DNA from: Microvirga lenta
GTDB lineage: Bacteria; Pseudomonadota; Alphaproteobacteria; Rhizobiales; Beijerinckiaceae
NCBI RefSeq assembly: GCF_020532555.1
Contig: NZ_JAJBBR010000005.1
Span: 186,001-250,000, forward strand
Reading direction: 5' to 3'
DNA length: 64,000 nt
Shown piece by piece: positions 27,691 through 36,575 of this stretch (position 1 is the stretch's first letter; every line of letters starts with the position of its first letter). A program made the translations under genes and the position numbers. Below the pieces are notes generated by a model. That model was not told the origin of the DNA. It saw only the letters and a list, made by a program, of their open reading frames with translations, and made no database searches.

Positions 27691-29244
27691 TTAAAGGACG
27701 GCCTCGATCAGGAACGGGCCGCGGCGCGAGAGCGCACCTTCGAGGAGCCTCACGAACTCCTCCACCGTGGTGGCGCGTCCCGCCTCCACGCCCATGCCCC
27801 TGGCCATCGTCACCCAGTCGAGCGCCGGCTCGTCGATGGTGAGCATGCGCTCCGCGTTGCGGCCGAACCGGTTGACGCCGACATTGCGCATCTCTCCCTG
27901 GAGAATGGCATAGGCGCGGTTGGAGAAGACGATGGTGACCACGTCGAGATTCTCGCGCGCCTGGGTCCACAAGCCCTGGATCGTGTACATGCCGCTGCCG
28001 TCCGCCTGGAGGCCGATCACCTTGCGGTCGGGGCAGGCCACTGCGGCGCCGGCGGCCATGGGGATGCCGATGCCGATGGCGCCGCCCGTGAGCTGCAGGT
28101 AATCGTGCGGCGCCGCCTGCTGCGACAGAGCGAAGAACCGCCGCCCCGAGGTGACGGATTCATCGCAGACGATCGCGTTTTCCGGAATGAGACGCGCGAC
28201 GGCGAGCGAAATCGCGTCCTGCGTCAGCGGGCCGGTCGGAAGGGCCTCGTCGATCGTGCCGGGCCGGACGACGGGGGCAGGCGCGCCGGGCTTCACTCCG
28301 AGCTCGTCGGCGAGCCAGGCGAGCGCCGTCTTGGGATCGCCGCCCATCCGCGCGAGCTCCACCACTTGGCAATCGTCGCGAATGAGACGCCCGGGCTTGC
28401 CGGGATAGGCGAAGAACGCCACCGGCACCTTCGCGCCGACGACGATGAGGACATCGATGTCGCGGAGCGCCTCCACGGCCTGATCGACCGGGTACGGCAC
28501 CTTGGTGACGGGTACGCGGCCCACGCCGCGCTCGATGCGCCCGTTGGAGGTCTGCGCCATGAGCCGGACGCCCGTGGCTTCGGCGATCCGCCCCGCGATT
28601 TCCAGCGCATCGGCGCGCAAAGCCCGCCCGCTCATGAAGAGCGCCGCGCGGCGCCCGGAGCGGACGGCATCCGCCGCGGCCCTGACCGCCTCCGCTGCGA
28701 CGGGCTGCGGGTCCGGAACGACCGCGCGGGAGATCGGCTTGTCCGACGCCTCGCCCCAGGCGGCATCGGCGGGCAGGATCAGGGTCGTCACCCCGGGCAG
28801 CGACATGGCCGCCGCGTAGGCTGCCGCCGTGTCGGGACCGACGCTCTCCGCATCCGCGATGCGCCGGACCCAGTGGGACATGGGCCGGGCGAGGCTCTCG
28901 ATGTCGCTGGTCAGCGGCGCATCGTGCTGCAGATGGTAGCTGGCATGGTCGCCGACCACGTTGATCATCGGCGTGAAGGCCCGGCGCGCATTGTGGAGAT
29001 TGGCCAGACCGTTGGCGAGGCCGGGCCCCAGATGCAGGAGGGTGGCGGCGGGCTTGTCCGCCATGCGGGCATAGCCATCCGCCGCCGCCGTCACCACGCC
29101 TTCGAAGAGACCGAGCACGCAGCGCATGCGCGGCTTGCGGTCGAGGGCCGCCACGAAATGCATCTCCGAAGTGCCGGGATTGGCGAAACAGACATCCACG
29201 TCGTTCGCAAGCAGCACGTCGCACAGGCGGTCGGCACCGTTCAT
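27691..29244 (-). CDS. Thiamine pyrophosphate-dependent enzyme (acetolactate synthase large-subunit-like)
   Basis: The 517-residue protein has the three TPP-enzyme domains. The N-terminal domain has FANPGTSEMHFVAAL and the catalytic-type Glu in GLFEGVVTAAADGYARM. The central domain binds nucleotide-like cofactor or is structural (about 190-320). The C-terminal domain has the TPP motif ADGSGMYTIQG ending in FSN instead of the usual NN. Proteins of this type decarboxylate 2-oxo acids or condense the product; the real substrate is unknown and acetolactate synthesis is unlikely without a small subunit. The ATG at 29244 is the first start at the beginning of similarity. It lies 96 bp after the phospho-lyase gene. 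Confidence 0.88.
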   Translation of the reverse strand: MNGADRLCDVLLANDVDVCFANPGTSEMHFVAALDRKPRMRCVLGLFEGVVTAAADGYARMADKPAATLLHLGPGLANGLANLHNARRAFTPMINVVGDHASYHLQHDAPLTSDIESLARPMSHWVRRIADAESVGPDTAAAYAAAMSLPGVTTLILPADAAWGEASDKPISRAVVPDPQPVAAEAVRAAADAVRSGRRAALFMSGRALRADALEIAGRIAEATGVRLMAQTSNGRIERGVGRVPVTKVPYPVDQAVEALRDIDVLIVVGAKVPVAFFAYPGKPGRLIRDDCQVVELARMGGDPKTALAWLADELGVKPGAPAPVVRPGTIDEALPTGPLTQDAISLAVARLIPENAIVCDESVTSGRRFFALSQQAAPHDYLQLTGGAIGIGIPMAAGAAVACPDRKVIGLQADGSGMYTIQGLWTQARENLDVVTIVFSNRAYAILQGEMRNVGVNRFGRNAERMLTIDEPALDWVTMARGMGVEAGRATTVEEFVRLLEGALSRRGPFLIEAVL

Positions 29245-29340
29245 CGATTTTTCCGTCTTTCGTCCGTTGGCTGAAGGTTCGCGGGAGAGCTTATCCCGCT
29301 GCGGCGTCGAAGCTCCAGAAGGGATTCCCTGCACAGGTCC

Positions 29341-30678
29341 TCATCCACCGCCCATTTCGGCTCGAAGGATATCGTCCATGGCCGAGAGGAACAGGTCGGC
29401 GTTCCCGGTCGAGAAGACGAGCGGAGGGCGGATCTTGAGGATGTTCGCCGCAGGACCCGTGGCGCTGATGAGGATCCGCCGCTCCCGCAGGGCGTTGACG
29501 AGCCGCGCGGTCTCCTCCGTCGCAGGCTCCTTCGTCGGGCGGTCGCGCACCAGCTCGACGCCGATGAAGTGACCCGCGCCACGCACATCGCCGATGACCG
29601 GATAGCGTTGCGCCAGCGCCTGAAGGCCATCACGCAGGTAGTCGCCCACGCGGCGGGCATTCTCGACGAGCCCCTCCTCCTCGATTACCTCGAGCACCGC
29701 CATGCCGACGGCGGCGGAGACGGGATTGCCGCCGAAGGTGTTGAAGTAGCGGGTGCGCTGTCCGAACTCGGCCAGCACGTCCGGCCGCGCCACCATGCCG
29801 GCGACGGGATGGCCGTTGCCCATGGGCTTGCCGAGGGTGACGATGTCGGGCACGAGGCCATGGCGTTCGAAGCCCCACATCTGCCCGCCCGTGCGGCCGA
29901 AGCCGGGCTGCACCTCGTCGGCGATGAACAATCCGCCTGCCTCGCGGATCGCCGCGGCGGCAGGAGCCAGGAACCCAGGCGGATCGGCATAGACGCCGTC
30001 GCTGGAGAAGATCGTGTCCACCAGAAGCGCCGCCGGCCTGATGCCGCTCGCCGCCATGTCGGCGACGGCGGCGCGGACATGGCGGGCGAAGACCTCGCCC
30101 ACATCGCCGCCGTTGCCCCGGTAGGCATCGGGCGCGGGCACCGTGCGGGCGTGCTCGCCCAATGTCATCGAGCGGCCGAGCGAGGGCGAGAGTTCCGCCG
30201 TCGCGGCCGTGGTGCCGTGATAGGCGAGCCGCGTCACGATCACCCCCGTGCCGCCCGTGTGGGTTTTCGCGACGCGCAGGGCGAGGTCGTTCGCCTCGCT
30301 GCCCGTGCAGGTGAACATCACGTTGGAGAGCTCCGCCGGAAAATATCCGAGGAGCTTTTCCGCGTAGTCCAGGATCGTGTCGTGCAGATAGCGCGTGTGG
30401 GTGTTGAGGATCGCCGCCTGTCGCGACAGGGCCGCCACCACATGGGGGTGGCCGTGCCCGACGGAGGCGACGTTGTTGTACATGTCGAGATAGGCCCGCC
30501 CGTCCGGATCGTAGAGCCACACGCCCTCCCCTCGCACCACATGGACCGGGTTGGCATAGAAGAGCCGGTAGGCCGGGCCGAGCAGGCGCTGCCTCCGGGC
30601 GATCATCTCCTTCTCGCGCAGGGCCACGCCGGCATCCTCGCCCGCGTCATAGGCGTTGATCATCGACACGTCGGTCAT
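29341..30678 (-). CDS. Class III aminotransferase-fold phospho-lyase (ETNPPL/PHYKPL type)
   Basis: The 445-residue PLP enzyme closely follows the pattern of phosphoethanolamine / 5-phosphohydroxylysine phospho-lyases. The PLP lysine is in [21 protein letters not shown], followed by [34 protein letters not shown], and the [12 protein letters not shown] end block. These enzymes do not transaminate; they eliminate phosphate and ammonia from an O-phosphorylated amino alcohol to give an aldehyde. The start overlaps the stop of a hydroxylysine kinase-like gene (ATGA), a coupling that strongly supports kinase-then-lyase chemistry. The specific substrate cannot be fixed from sequence. Confidence 0.88.
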   Translation of the reverse strand: MTDVSMINAYDAGEDAGVALREKEMIARRQRLLGPAYRLFYANPVHVVRGEGVWLYDPDGRAYLDMYNNVASVGHGHPHVVAALSRQAAILNTHTRYLHDTILDYAEKLLGYFPAELSNVMFTCTGSEANDLALRVAKTHTGGTGVIVTRLAYHGTTAATAELSPSLGRSMTLGEHARTVPAPDAYRGNGGDVGEVFARHVRAAVADMAASGIRPAALLVDTIFSSDGVYADPPGFLAPAAAAIREAGGLFIADEVQPGFGRTGGQMWGFERHGLVPDIVTLGKPMGNGHPVAGMVARPDVLAEFGQRTRYFNTFGGNPVSAAVGMAVLEVIEEEGLVENARRVGDYLRDGLQALAQRYPVIGDVRGAGHFIGVELVRDRPTKEPATEETARLVNALRERRILISATGPAANILKIRPPLVFSTGNADLFLSAMDDILRAEMGGG

Positions 30679-31724
30679 TCCCCTCGGCAGACGTTGTGCA
30701 GATAGGCGCGGGCCTCCTCGCGGGAGAGGCCCGAGAGCCTCTCCAGCCCGGCCCAGGCCTTCGGATTGTTGCGCAGAATATAGTCCCGGTTCTCGGGATA
30801 GCGCGCGGCGCGCCAGCCGCTGATCGCCACCGTCAGCACCATACGCGTCGCCAGGAGGTCGAACAGGATGTCGATCTCCTCCGGCGCCAGCGGGAGCACC
30901 GCATGGTAGCCCGCCAGCATTTCGCCGGGCCCCTCCAGCGGATGCCCCGCCTCGTTCAGCTGATACGCGGCCGCCACGGCGAGGTCGTTCACCAAAGGCG
31001 CGTGAACCGCATCGCCGAAATCGATGATGCCGGCGATCTCGTCGGTTGCGTCGGGAGACACCAGAACGTTGTGCGGGTTCATGTCGTTGTGGATCACCTG
31101 AGCGCGCAGGCCCGGCATCGCCGGCAGGGCATGGCGCTCGAAGGCGTCGAGAAAGCGTGCGGCGAGCGCGCGCCGCCCTTCGTCCGCGATGTGAACGAGC
31201 AGGTGGCGCACGCGGCTTGCGTGCTTCAGGTCCCACATCAGCTCGTGGCCGGAAGCGGGATGCGAGAAGCCCTGCAGCGCCCGGTCGAGCCGGGCGAGGC
31301 ATGTTCCGAGATTGCGCTGCTGCAAGGCGCTGCGGGAGGCCCGGTGGAGGGGTTGCCCCTCGAGATAGGTGAGAATGCGCAGGATGCGCGGCGGCTCGCC
31401 GGGCCGCGTCAGGACCACCTCCGCCTCGCCCGCCTTCGTTCGCAGGACCCGCGGCACCGGCAGCGATGCGTCCCTGCTCTCGATGTGCAGCAGCGCCTGC
31501 GTCTGGAAGCGGGTGACCTCCGGATCCTCGGCCGGATTGCCGATCTTCAGCACGAAGTGGCGACCGTCTCCGGTCCGGAGGTGGAAGTTGCTGTCCCGCT
31601 CGCCCTTGAGCTCCACGGCCACCGCGTCGAGGCCGTAGAACGCGGCGGCGAGCCGCCGGGCTTCCCCGGCAGGAATGTCCGGCGCGGCCGTGGCGAGAAG
31701 CGGATCGATATTCTGTTGCGACAT
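30675..31724 (-). CDS. Hydroxylysine kinase-like phosphotransferase (AGPHD1/HYKK type)
   Basis: The 349-residue protein has the aminoglycoside phosphotransferase fold. FVLKIGNP carries the nucleotide-binding Lys, the catalytic loop is VIHNDMNPHNVLV, and GIIDFGDAVHAPLVNDLAVAAAYQ has the metal-binding Asp. This last motif with its extended LVNDLAVA tail is typical of the HYKK/AGPHD1 group, which phosphorylates 5-hydroxylysine using GTP. The ATG at 31724 is chosen because the upstream extension has no similarity. It heads a probable operon with the phospho-lyase, TPP enzyme and amidohydrolase genes, and diverges from an aldehyde dehydrogenase gene over 200 bp. Confidence 0.85.
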   Translation of the reverse strand: MSQQNIDPLLATAAPDIPAGEARRLAAAFYGLDAVAVELKGERDSNFHLRTGDGRHFVLKIGNPAEDPEVTRFQTQALLHIESRDASLPVPRVLRTKAGEAEVVLTRPGEPPRILRILTYLEGQPLHRASRSALQQRNLGTCLARLDRALQGFSHPASGHELMWDLKHASRVRHLLVHIADEGRRALAARFLDAFERHALPAMPGLRAQVIHNDMNPHNVLVSPDATDEIAGIIDFGDAVHAPLVNDLAVAAAYQLNEAGHPLEGPGEMLAGYHAVLPLAPEEIDILFDLLATRMVLTVAISGWRAARYPENRDYILRNNPKAWAGLERLSGLSREEARAYLHNVCRGE

Positions 31725-31924
31725 TATGATCGGCAGGCTTTCGTCGTTTCCCGACCTTAGCCCATGCCTTGCCGCATGTCCGCACCATGCGCGAAGAATA
31801 TCGCCGGGACCGTTCCGCCGCCCTATCTCGACCATTCCCGGGTTTTCCCTTGGCCCCGGATGTGGAATACGAAGCTGAACGATCCCGCACCTTGCAGCAC
31901 GACCTCAAAGGACCAGGCCAGACC

Positions 31925-33367
31925 ATGAACGAGCATCTCTCCTTCTACATCGACGGCAAATGGGTGCAGCCGGAAGGCCGCCAGACCCTCGACGTCATCA
32001 ATCCGGCCACGGAAGAGCCTTTTGCGCGCATCGCCCTCGGCACGGCCGCCGACGTGGACAGCGCGGTCGCCGCGGCCAAGCGCGCCTTCCCGTCCTATTC
32101 CCGCACGAGCCGCAAGGAGCGCCTGGATCTCCTCGGCTCCGTCCTCGACGCCTACAAGAAGCGCATCGACGACATCGCCGAGGCGATCTCTCAGGAGATG
32201 GGCGCCCCCATGACCCTGGCGAAGCAGGCCCAGGCCGCGGCCGGCGTCGGCCATATCAGCCGGGGCATCGAGGTCCTGAAGACCATGGAATTCGAGGAGC
32301 TCATCAACAACACCCTCGTGGTGCGCGAGCCCATCGGCGTCGTGGGCCTCATCACCCCCTGGAACTGGCCGCTCAACCAGATCACCTGCAAGGTGGCGCC
32401 CGCCCTCGGGACCGGCTGCACCATGGTGCTCAAGCCCAGCGAAGTCTCGCCGATTTCCGCCATCGTCTTCGCGGAGATCATGCACGAGGCGGGGGTGCCG
32501 GCGGGCGTGTTCAACCTCGTCAACGGCGACGGACCGACGGTCGGCGCGGCGATCTCGAGCCACCCCGACATCGACATGGTGTCCTTCACCGGCTCCACCC
32601 GCGCAGGCATCCTCGTCGCCAAGGCGGCGGCCGACACGGTGAAGCGCGTCCATCAGGAGCTCGGCGGCAAGTCGCCCAACATCATCCTCGACGATGCCGA
32701 TTTCGAAGCGGCGATCACCCACGGGGCCAAGGGCTGCTTCAACAATAGCGGCCAGTCCTGCAACGCTCCGACGCGCCTGCTCGTGCCGCGCGCCCGGCAG
32801 GACGAGGTGGCGGCCATCGCCAAGCGGATCGCGGAGGCGACCATCGTGGGCGACCCGCGCTCGGCGGATACGGTCATCGGCCCCGTGGTGAGCGAAGTGC
32901 AGTTCAACCGGATCCAGGACCTCATCGATGCGGGCATCAAGGAAGGTGCCCGGCTGGTGACCGGCGGCCTCGGCCGTCCGGAAGGCCTGAACCGGGGCTA
33001 CTACGTGCGGCCCACGGTCTTTGCCGATGTGACGAACGACATGCGCATCGCGCGCGAGGAGATCTTCGGCCCCGTGCTGTCGATCCTGCCCTACGAGTCG
33101 GAGGAGGAGGCGATCTCCATCGCCAACGACACGATCTACGGCCTGTCGAGCTATGTGACCTCGGGCGATCCCGAGCGGGCGCGCCGCATCGCCCGGGAGA
33201 TCCGCGCCGGCATGGTGCACATCAACGGCTCCAGGGGCGACAACGCCGCGCCGTTCGGCGGCTACAAGCAGTCGGGCAACGGCCGCGAATGGGGCCGCTA
33301 CGGCTTCGAGGACTACCTCGAGGTCAAGTCCATGTTCGGCTATCAGACCGCCGGACAGGCGGCCTGA
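31925..33367 (+). CDS. NAD(P)+-dependent aldehyde dehydrogenase
   Basis: The 480-residue protein is a full-length ALDH: VVGLITPWNWPLNQI at the cofactor site, FTGSTRAG, the general-base Glu in QELGGKSPN, the nucleophile Cys in NNSGQSCNAPTRLLV, and the closing PFGGYKQSGNGREWG. It oxidises an aldehyde to an acid. It is divergent from the kinase/phospho-lyase operon and may oxidise the aldehyde released there (2-aminoadipate semialdehyde if the substrate is phosphohydroxylysine), but this is inference from position. A strong terminator follows directly. Confidence 0.94.
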   Translation: MNEHLSFYIDGKWVQPEGRQTLDVINPATEEPFARIALGTAADVDSAVAAAKRAFPSYSRTSRKERLDLLGSVLDAYKKRIDDIAEAISQEMGAPMTLAKQAQAAAGVGHISRGIEVLKTMEFEELINNTLVVREPIGVVGLITPWNWPLNQITCKVAPALGTGCTMVLKPSEVSPISAIVFAEIMHEAGVPAGVFNLVNGDGPTVGAAISSHPDIDMVSFTGSTRAGILVAKAAADTVKRVHQELGGKSPNIILDDADFEAAITHGAKGCFNNSGQSCNAPTRLLVPRARQDEVAAIAKRIAEATIVGDPRSADTVIGPVVSEVQFNRIQDLIDAGIKEGARLVTGGLGRPEGLNRGYYVRPTVFADVTNDMRIAREEIFGPVLSILPYESEEEAISIANDTIYGLSSYVTSGDPERARRIAREIRAGMVHINGSRGDNAAPFGGYKQSGNGREWGRYGFEDYLEVKSMFGYQTAGQAA

Positions 33368-33393
33368 ACCGGGACCGCAGGTCGATTCGGATC

Positions 33394-33436
33394 AGACCGG
33401 CAGGGAGGCGACCTCCCTGCCGGTCTTTCTCTTTCT
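33394..33436 (+). terminator. Rho-independent terminator of the aldehyde dehydrogenase gene
   Basis: AGACCGGCAGGGAGG (33394-33408) and its exact complement (33412-33426) form a 15-bp stem with a CGA loop, followed by the T-rich TTCTCTTTCT. It lies 27 bp after the stop. Confidence 0.92.
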
Positions 33437-33511
33437 GGAGGACTAAAGTCTTTGAACTTTCAGCGTCCTTTCGAATTTCAAAAGGAGTGAACTCGAGCCG
33501 GAGACGCGGAT

Positions 33512-34570
33512 TTGTACGGAATCGGACAGAACCTGGAGGACCGAGTCGCGGTGGTGACCGGCGCATCCGCCGGCGTGGGCCGGGCCACGGCCATCGCGCT
33601 GGCCGAAGCCGGCGTCCATGTGGGCATCATCGCCCGCCACGAGGAAGGCCTCGCCGAGGTCGCCCGTCTTGTGGAGAGCCACGGCGTGAGATGCGCTCCC
33701 GTCTCCTGCGACGTCGCGGATGCGGAGAGCATGATCGCCGCAGCCGACCGGATCTCCGAAGCCCTGGGGCCGATCGACATCTGGGTGAACTGCGCGATGG
33801 CCACGGTGTTCGCGCGCTTCGAGGACATCGCACCCGACGAATACGCGCGCGTGACGAATGTCTGCTATCTCGGCATGGTCAACGGCACGCGCGCGGCCCT
33901 CAGGCACATGCGCCCGCGCGACCGGGGCCTCATCCTCCAGGTCGGCTCCGCCCTCGCCTATCGGTCGATCCCCCTGCAGAGCCCCTATTGCGGCGCCAAG
34001 CACGCCATCGTCGGCTTTACCGACTCGCTCAGGAGCGAACTGCTCAAGGAGAAGAGCTCCATCACCATCACCGCCGTGCATCTGCCGGCGGTGAACACGC
34101 CGCAATTCGCCTGGGGGCGGGCGCATGTTGACTACGAGCCGCGTCCAGCCGGCACGCCCGTCGCGCCGGAGGTGGCGGGCGAGGCCATCGTCTCTGCCAT
34201 CCGCAACCCGCGCCGGGATTACTGGCTCGGATTGCAGACGGCGCAGGCCATCCTCGGCGGAATGGTGGCGCCGGGCCTGCTCGACCGCTTCCTGGCCTGG
34301 ACGGCCTATGAGGGACAGTTCGGCCCGGACCGCCTCGACGAGGACCGTCCGGACAATCTCTTCACGCCGGTCGGAAGCGTGGATCGTGAGCGCGGGCCCT
34401 ATGCGGATGAGGAGAAGGGTTCGGCCGTGCTCGTCTCCGGCGCGGCGGCCCGTTTCGCCCTGGCCGGCGTCGTGGTGGGCGCGCTCGTCGGGGCAGGCTT
34501 CGCGCTCCGCGCCGGCACCCGGAACGGGAACCGTCTCCCTCGCCCGCCGGCGAGGCGCGCGATGAGATGA
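33512..34570 (+). CDS. Short-chain dehydrogenase/reductase with C-terminal membrane segment
   Basis: The 352-residue protein has the classical SDR layout: the cofactor motif TGASAGVGRA (about 16-25) and the active site Tyr159/Lys163 in SPYCGAKHAIVG. The catalytic Ser is within LQVGSALAYRS. Beyond the usual 250 residues it carries an extension ending with a hydrophobic helix (ARFALAGVVVGALVGAGFAL) and a basic tail, so it is probably membrane-anchored. The start is a TTG at 33512 with GGAG at eight bases. Its stop overlaps the start of the GH15 gene as ATGA. The substrate is unknown. Confidence 0.9.
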   Translation: MYGIGQNLEDRVAVVTGASAGVGRATAIALAEAGVHVGIIARHEEGLAEVARLVESHGVRCAPVSCDVADAESMIAAADRISEALGPIDIWVNCAMATVFARFEDIAPDEYARVTNVCYLGMVNGTRAALRHMRPRDRGLILQVGSALAYRSIPLQSPYCGAKHAIVGFTDSLRSELLKEKSSITITAVHLPAVNTPQFAWGRAHVDYEPRPAGTPVAPEVAGEAIVSAIRNPRRDYWLGLQTAQAILGGMVAPGLLDRFLAWTAYEGQFGPDRLDEDRPDNLFTPVGSVDRERGPYADEEKGSAVLVSGAAARFALAGVVVGALVGAGFALRAGTRNGNRLPRPPARRAMR

Positions 34571-36423
34571 GACCGGACAAGCGCTCCTACCGCCCGATCG
34601 AGGATTACGCGCTGATCGGCAACGGCTTCGGCTCCGCGCTGGTCGCGCGGGACGGCTCCATCGACTGGTGCTGCCTGACGCGGTTCGATGCTCCTCCGGT
34701 TTTTTCACGCCTGCTCGACCGGATCCGCGGGGGCTTCTTTCAGATCGTGCCTGAGGAACCGCACGAGGTCTCGCGCGCCTATCTTCCCAGCACCAACATT
34801 CTCGAAACGACGTTCAAGACATCGGGCGGCACGGCGAAGCTGACGGACTTCATGCTGATGCCGCATGACGGTTCGCCCAGGCCCCTTCTCGTGCGGCTCG
34901 TTTCCGGCCTCGCGGGAGAGATTGCCTTGCGCGCGGTCTATCGTCCCCATGCCGGCTTCGCCCAGACCTTCCCGCCCCTGAACGTCTCAGGGGAAAGGGT
35001 GAGCGCCCCCGGATGCCCGGCATTCCTCTCGGATACCCCGTTCGCGGAGAAGGATGGAGCCGCCTGCGCGAGGCTGCATGTATACGAGGGCAGCGAGCAT
35101 GTGTTCTGCCTCTTCGACGAGGACGCGTCCGAAATCTCGTGCCCCTCCGCGTCGGAGCTGCTCCAGCACGCCCGCACGCGCTGGTCCGACTGGGTGCAGG
35201 ATGCAAACTATGCCGGCCCGCTCGAACAGGAGCTGATCCGCAGCGCCCTGGTTCTCAAGGCCCTGACCTACCAGCCGACGGGCGCGATGGTCGCGGCGCC
35301 GACCACCTCACTGCCGGAAGTGGTCGGCGGCGTGAGGAACTGGGATTACCGCTTCTGCTGGCTGCGCGATTCCTGCCTGGCCTTCTATGCACTCAAGAAA
35401 TTCGGCTATGTGGCGGAGGCCGGCGACTTCTTCTCCTTCATCAATGACATCGCGCATCGCCGGGAGGTGAGCCTGAAGCCGCTCTATCCGGTGGACGGCG
35501 TTGCCGACATGCACGAGAAGGTCGTCGATCATTTCGAGGGCTGGCAGGGAAGCGCTCCGGTCCGCGTCGGCAACAAGGCCTCGGAGCAGCACCAGATCGA
35601 CACCTACGGTCAGGTGCTCGATCTCATGTACATGCACGTCCGCCTCGGCGGAGCCCTCGACGACAAAACCAAGATCACCGGAACTTGCCTCGCCGACCAC
35701 GTGGCGCGGGAATGGCGCAAGCCCGACAACGGCTTGTGGGAGCCGCGCCTCGAACCTAAGCGCTATCTGCATGCCGCGATCATGAACTGGGCGGCTCTCG
35801 ACCGCGCCATCGCGCTCTTCGGCGAGAAGAGGGAATGGTGCGAGGCCCGTGCAGCCATCGAGAAGGACATCAAGACCGAAGGAGTTCACCCCGAGCACGG
35901 CTACCTGACCCAGGCTTTCGGGGAGGATGCGGTGGATGCGGCCGTGCTCGTTGCGCCCATGGTCGGATTTCCCGTCGATCATGACGTCTTCGCACGCACC
36001 GTCGACACCGTGATCGAGCAGTTGGCCCGCGGGCCGCTGGTCTACCGCTATCTCAACGACGACGGTCTGCCGGGACACGAAGGAACCTTCCTGCTCTGCG
36101 CCTTCTGGTTGGTCGACGCCCTGGCATGGCTGGACAGGGGAGAAGAGGCGGCGCAGCGTTTCGAGGATCTGCGGAAGCTTGCGAACGATGTCGGCCTCTA
36201 TCCCGAGGAGATCGCCGAGGATGGCCGCTTTCTCGGCAATTTCCCGCAGGCTTTCAGCCATCTGGGATTCCTGCACTCCGCCCTCGTGCTGGATCTCTAC
36301 CGGGAGGGCGGCCCGGAGGCCCTGCGGGGCACCTATGCCGACCGCACCCTGCGCGAGACGCGGCACCGGCAAGCACCCCGCATCGGCGGCAATGGCGAGG
36401 GCGCGGCGGAAATGCGCCGCTGA
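34567..36423 (+). CDS. Glycoside hydrolase family 15 protein (glucoamylase/trehalase-like)
   Basis: The 618-residue protein has the bacterial GH15 arrangement: an N-terminal beta domain starting RPIEDYALIGNGFGSALVARDGSIDWCC, then the (alpha/alpha)6 barrel with GGVRNWDYRFCWLRD, the general-acid region PDNGLWEPR and the second Glu in LPGHEGTFLLCAFWLVDAL. Members release glucose from starch-like glucans or split trehalose. No signal peptide is seen, so it is cytoplasmic. Translation is coupled to the upstream SDR by a 4-bp overlap. A link to trehalose metabolism and osmotic stress is plausible but not shown. Confidence 0.93.
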   Translation: MRPDKRSYRPIEDYALIGNGFGSALVARDGSIDWCCLTRFDAPPVFSRLLDRIRGGFFQIVPEEPHEVSRAYLPSTNILETTFKTSGGTAKLTDFMLMPHDGSPRPLLVRLVSGLAGEIALRAVYRPHAGFAQTFPPLNVSGERVSAPGCPAFLSDTPFAEKDGAACARLHVYEGSEHVFCLFDEDASEISCPSASELLQHARTRWSDWVQDANYAGPLEQELIRSALVLKALTYQPTGAMVAAPTTSLPEVVGGVRNWDYRFCWLRDSCLAFYALKKFGYVAEAGDFFSFINDIAHRREVSLKPLYPVDGVADMHEKVVDHFEGWQGSAPVRVGNKASEQHQIDTYGQVLDLMYMHVRLGGALDDKTKITGTCLADHVAREWRKPDNGLWEPRLEPKRYLHAAIMNWAALDRAIALFGEKREWCEARAAIEKDIKTEGVHPEHGYLTQAFGEDAVDAAVLVAPMVGFPVDHDVFARTVDTVIEQLARGPLVYRYLNDDGLPGHEGTFLLCAFWLVDALAWLDRGEEAAQRFEDLRKLANDVGLYPEEIAEDGRFLGNFPQAFSHLGFLHSALVLDLYREGGPEALRGTYADRTLRETRHRQAPRIGGNGEGAAEMRR

Positions 36424-36575
36424 ACGCGCAAAACAGGCCCGATCTGGGGCGCAGCTTCCCGCGTCTTTTGCAAGTCTCTCGAAAGTCCCACGCCTTACCC
36501 ATTTGGGAGCATGTCAAAGTGCGGCAGCCTCCCGTACGCTCACCTCTTCCGGAAGCGGGAAGAGCGGGCACGCCC

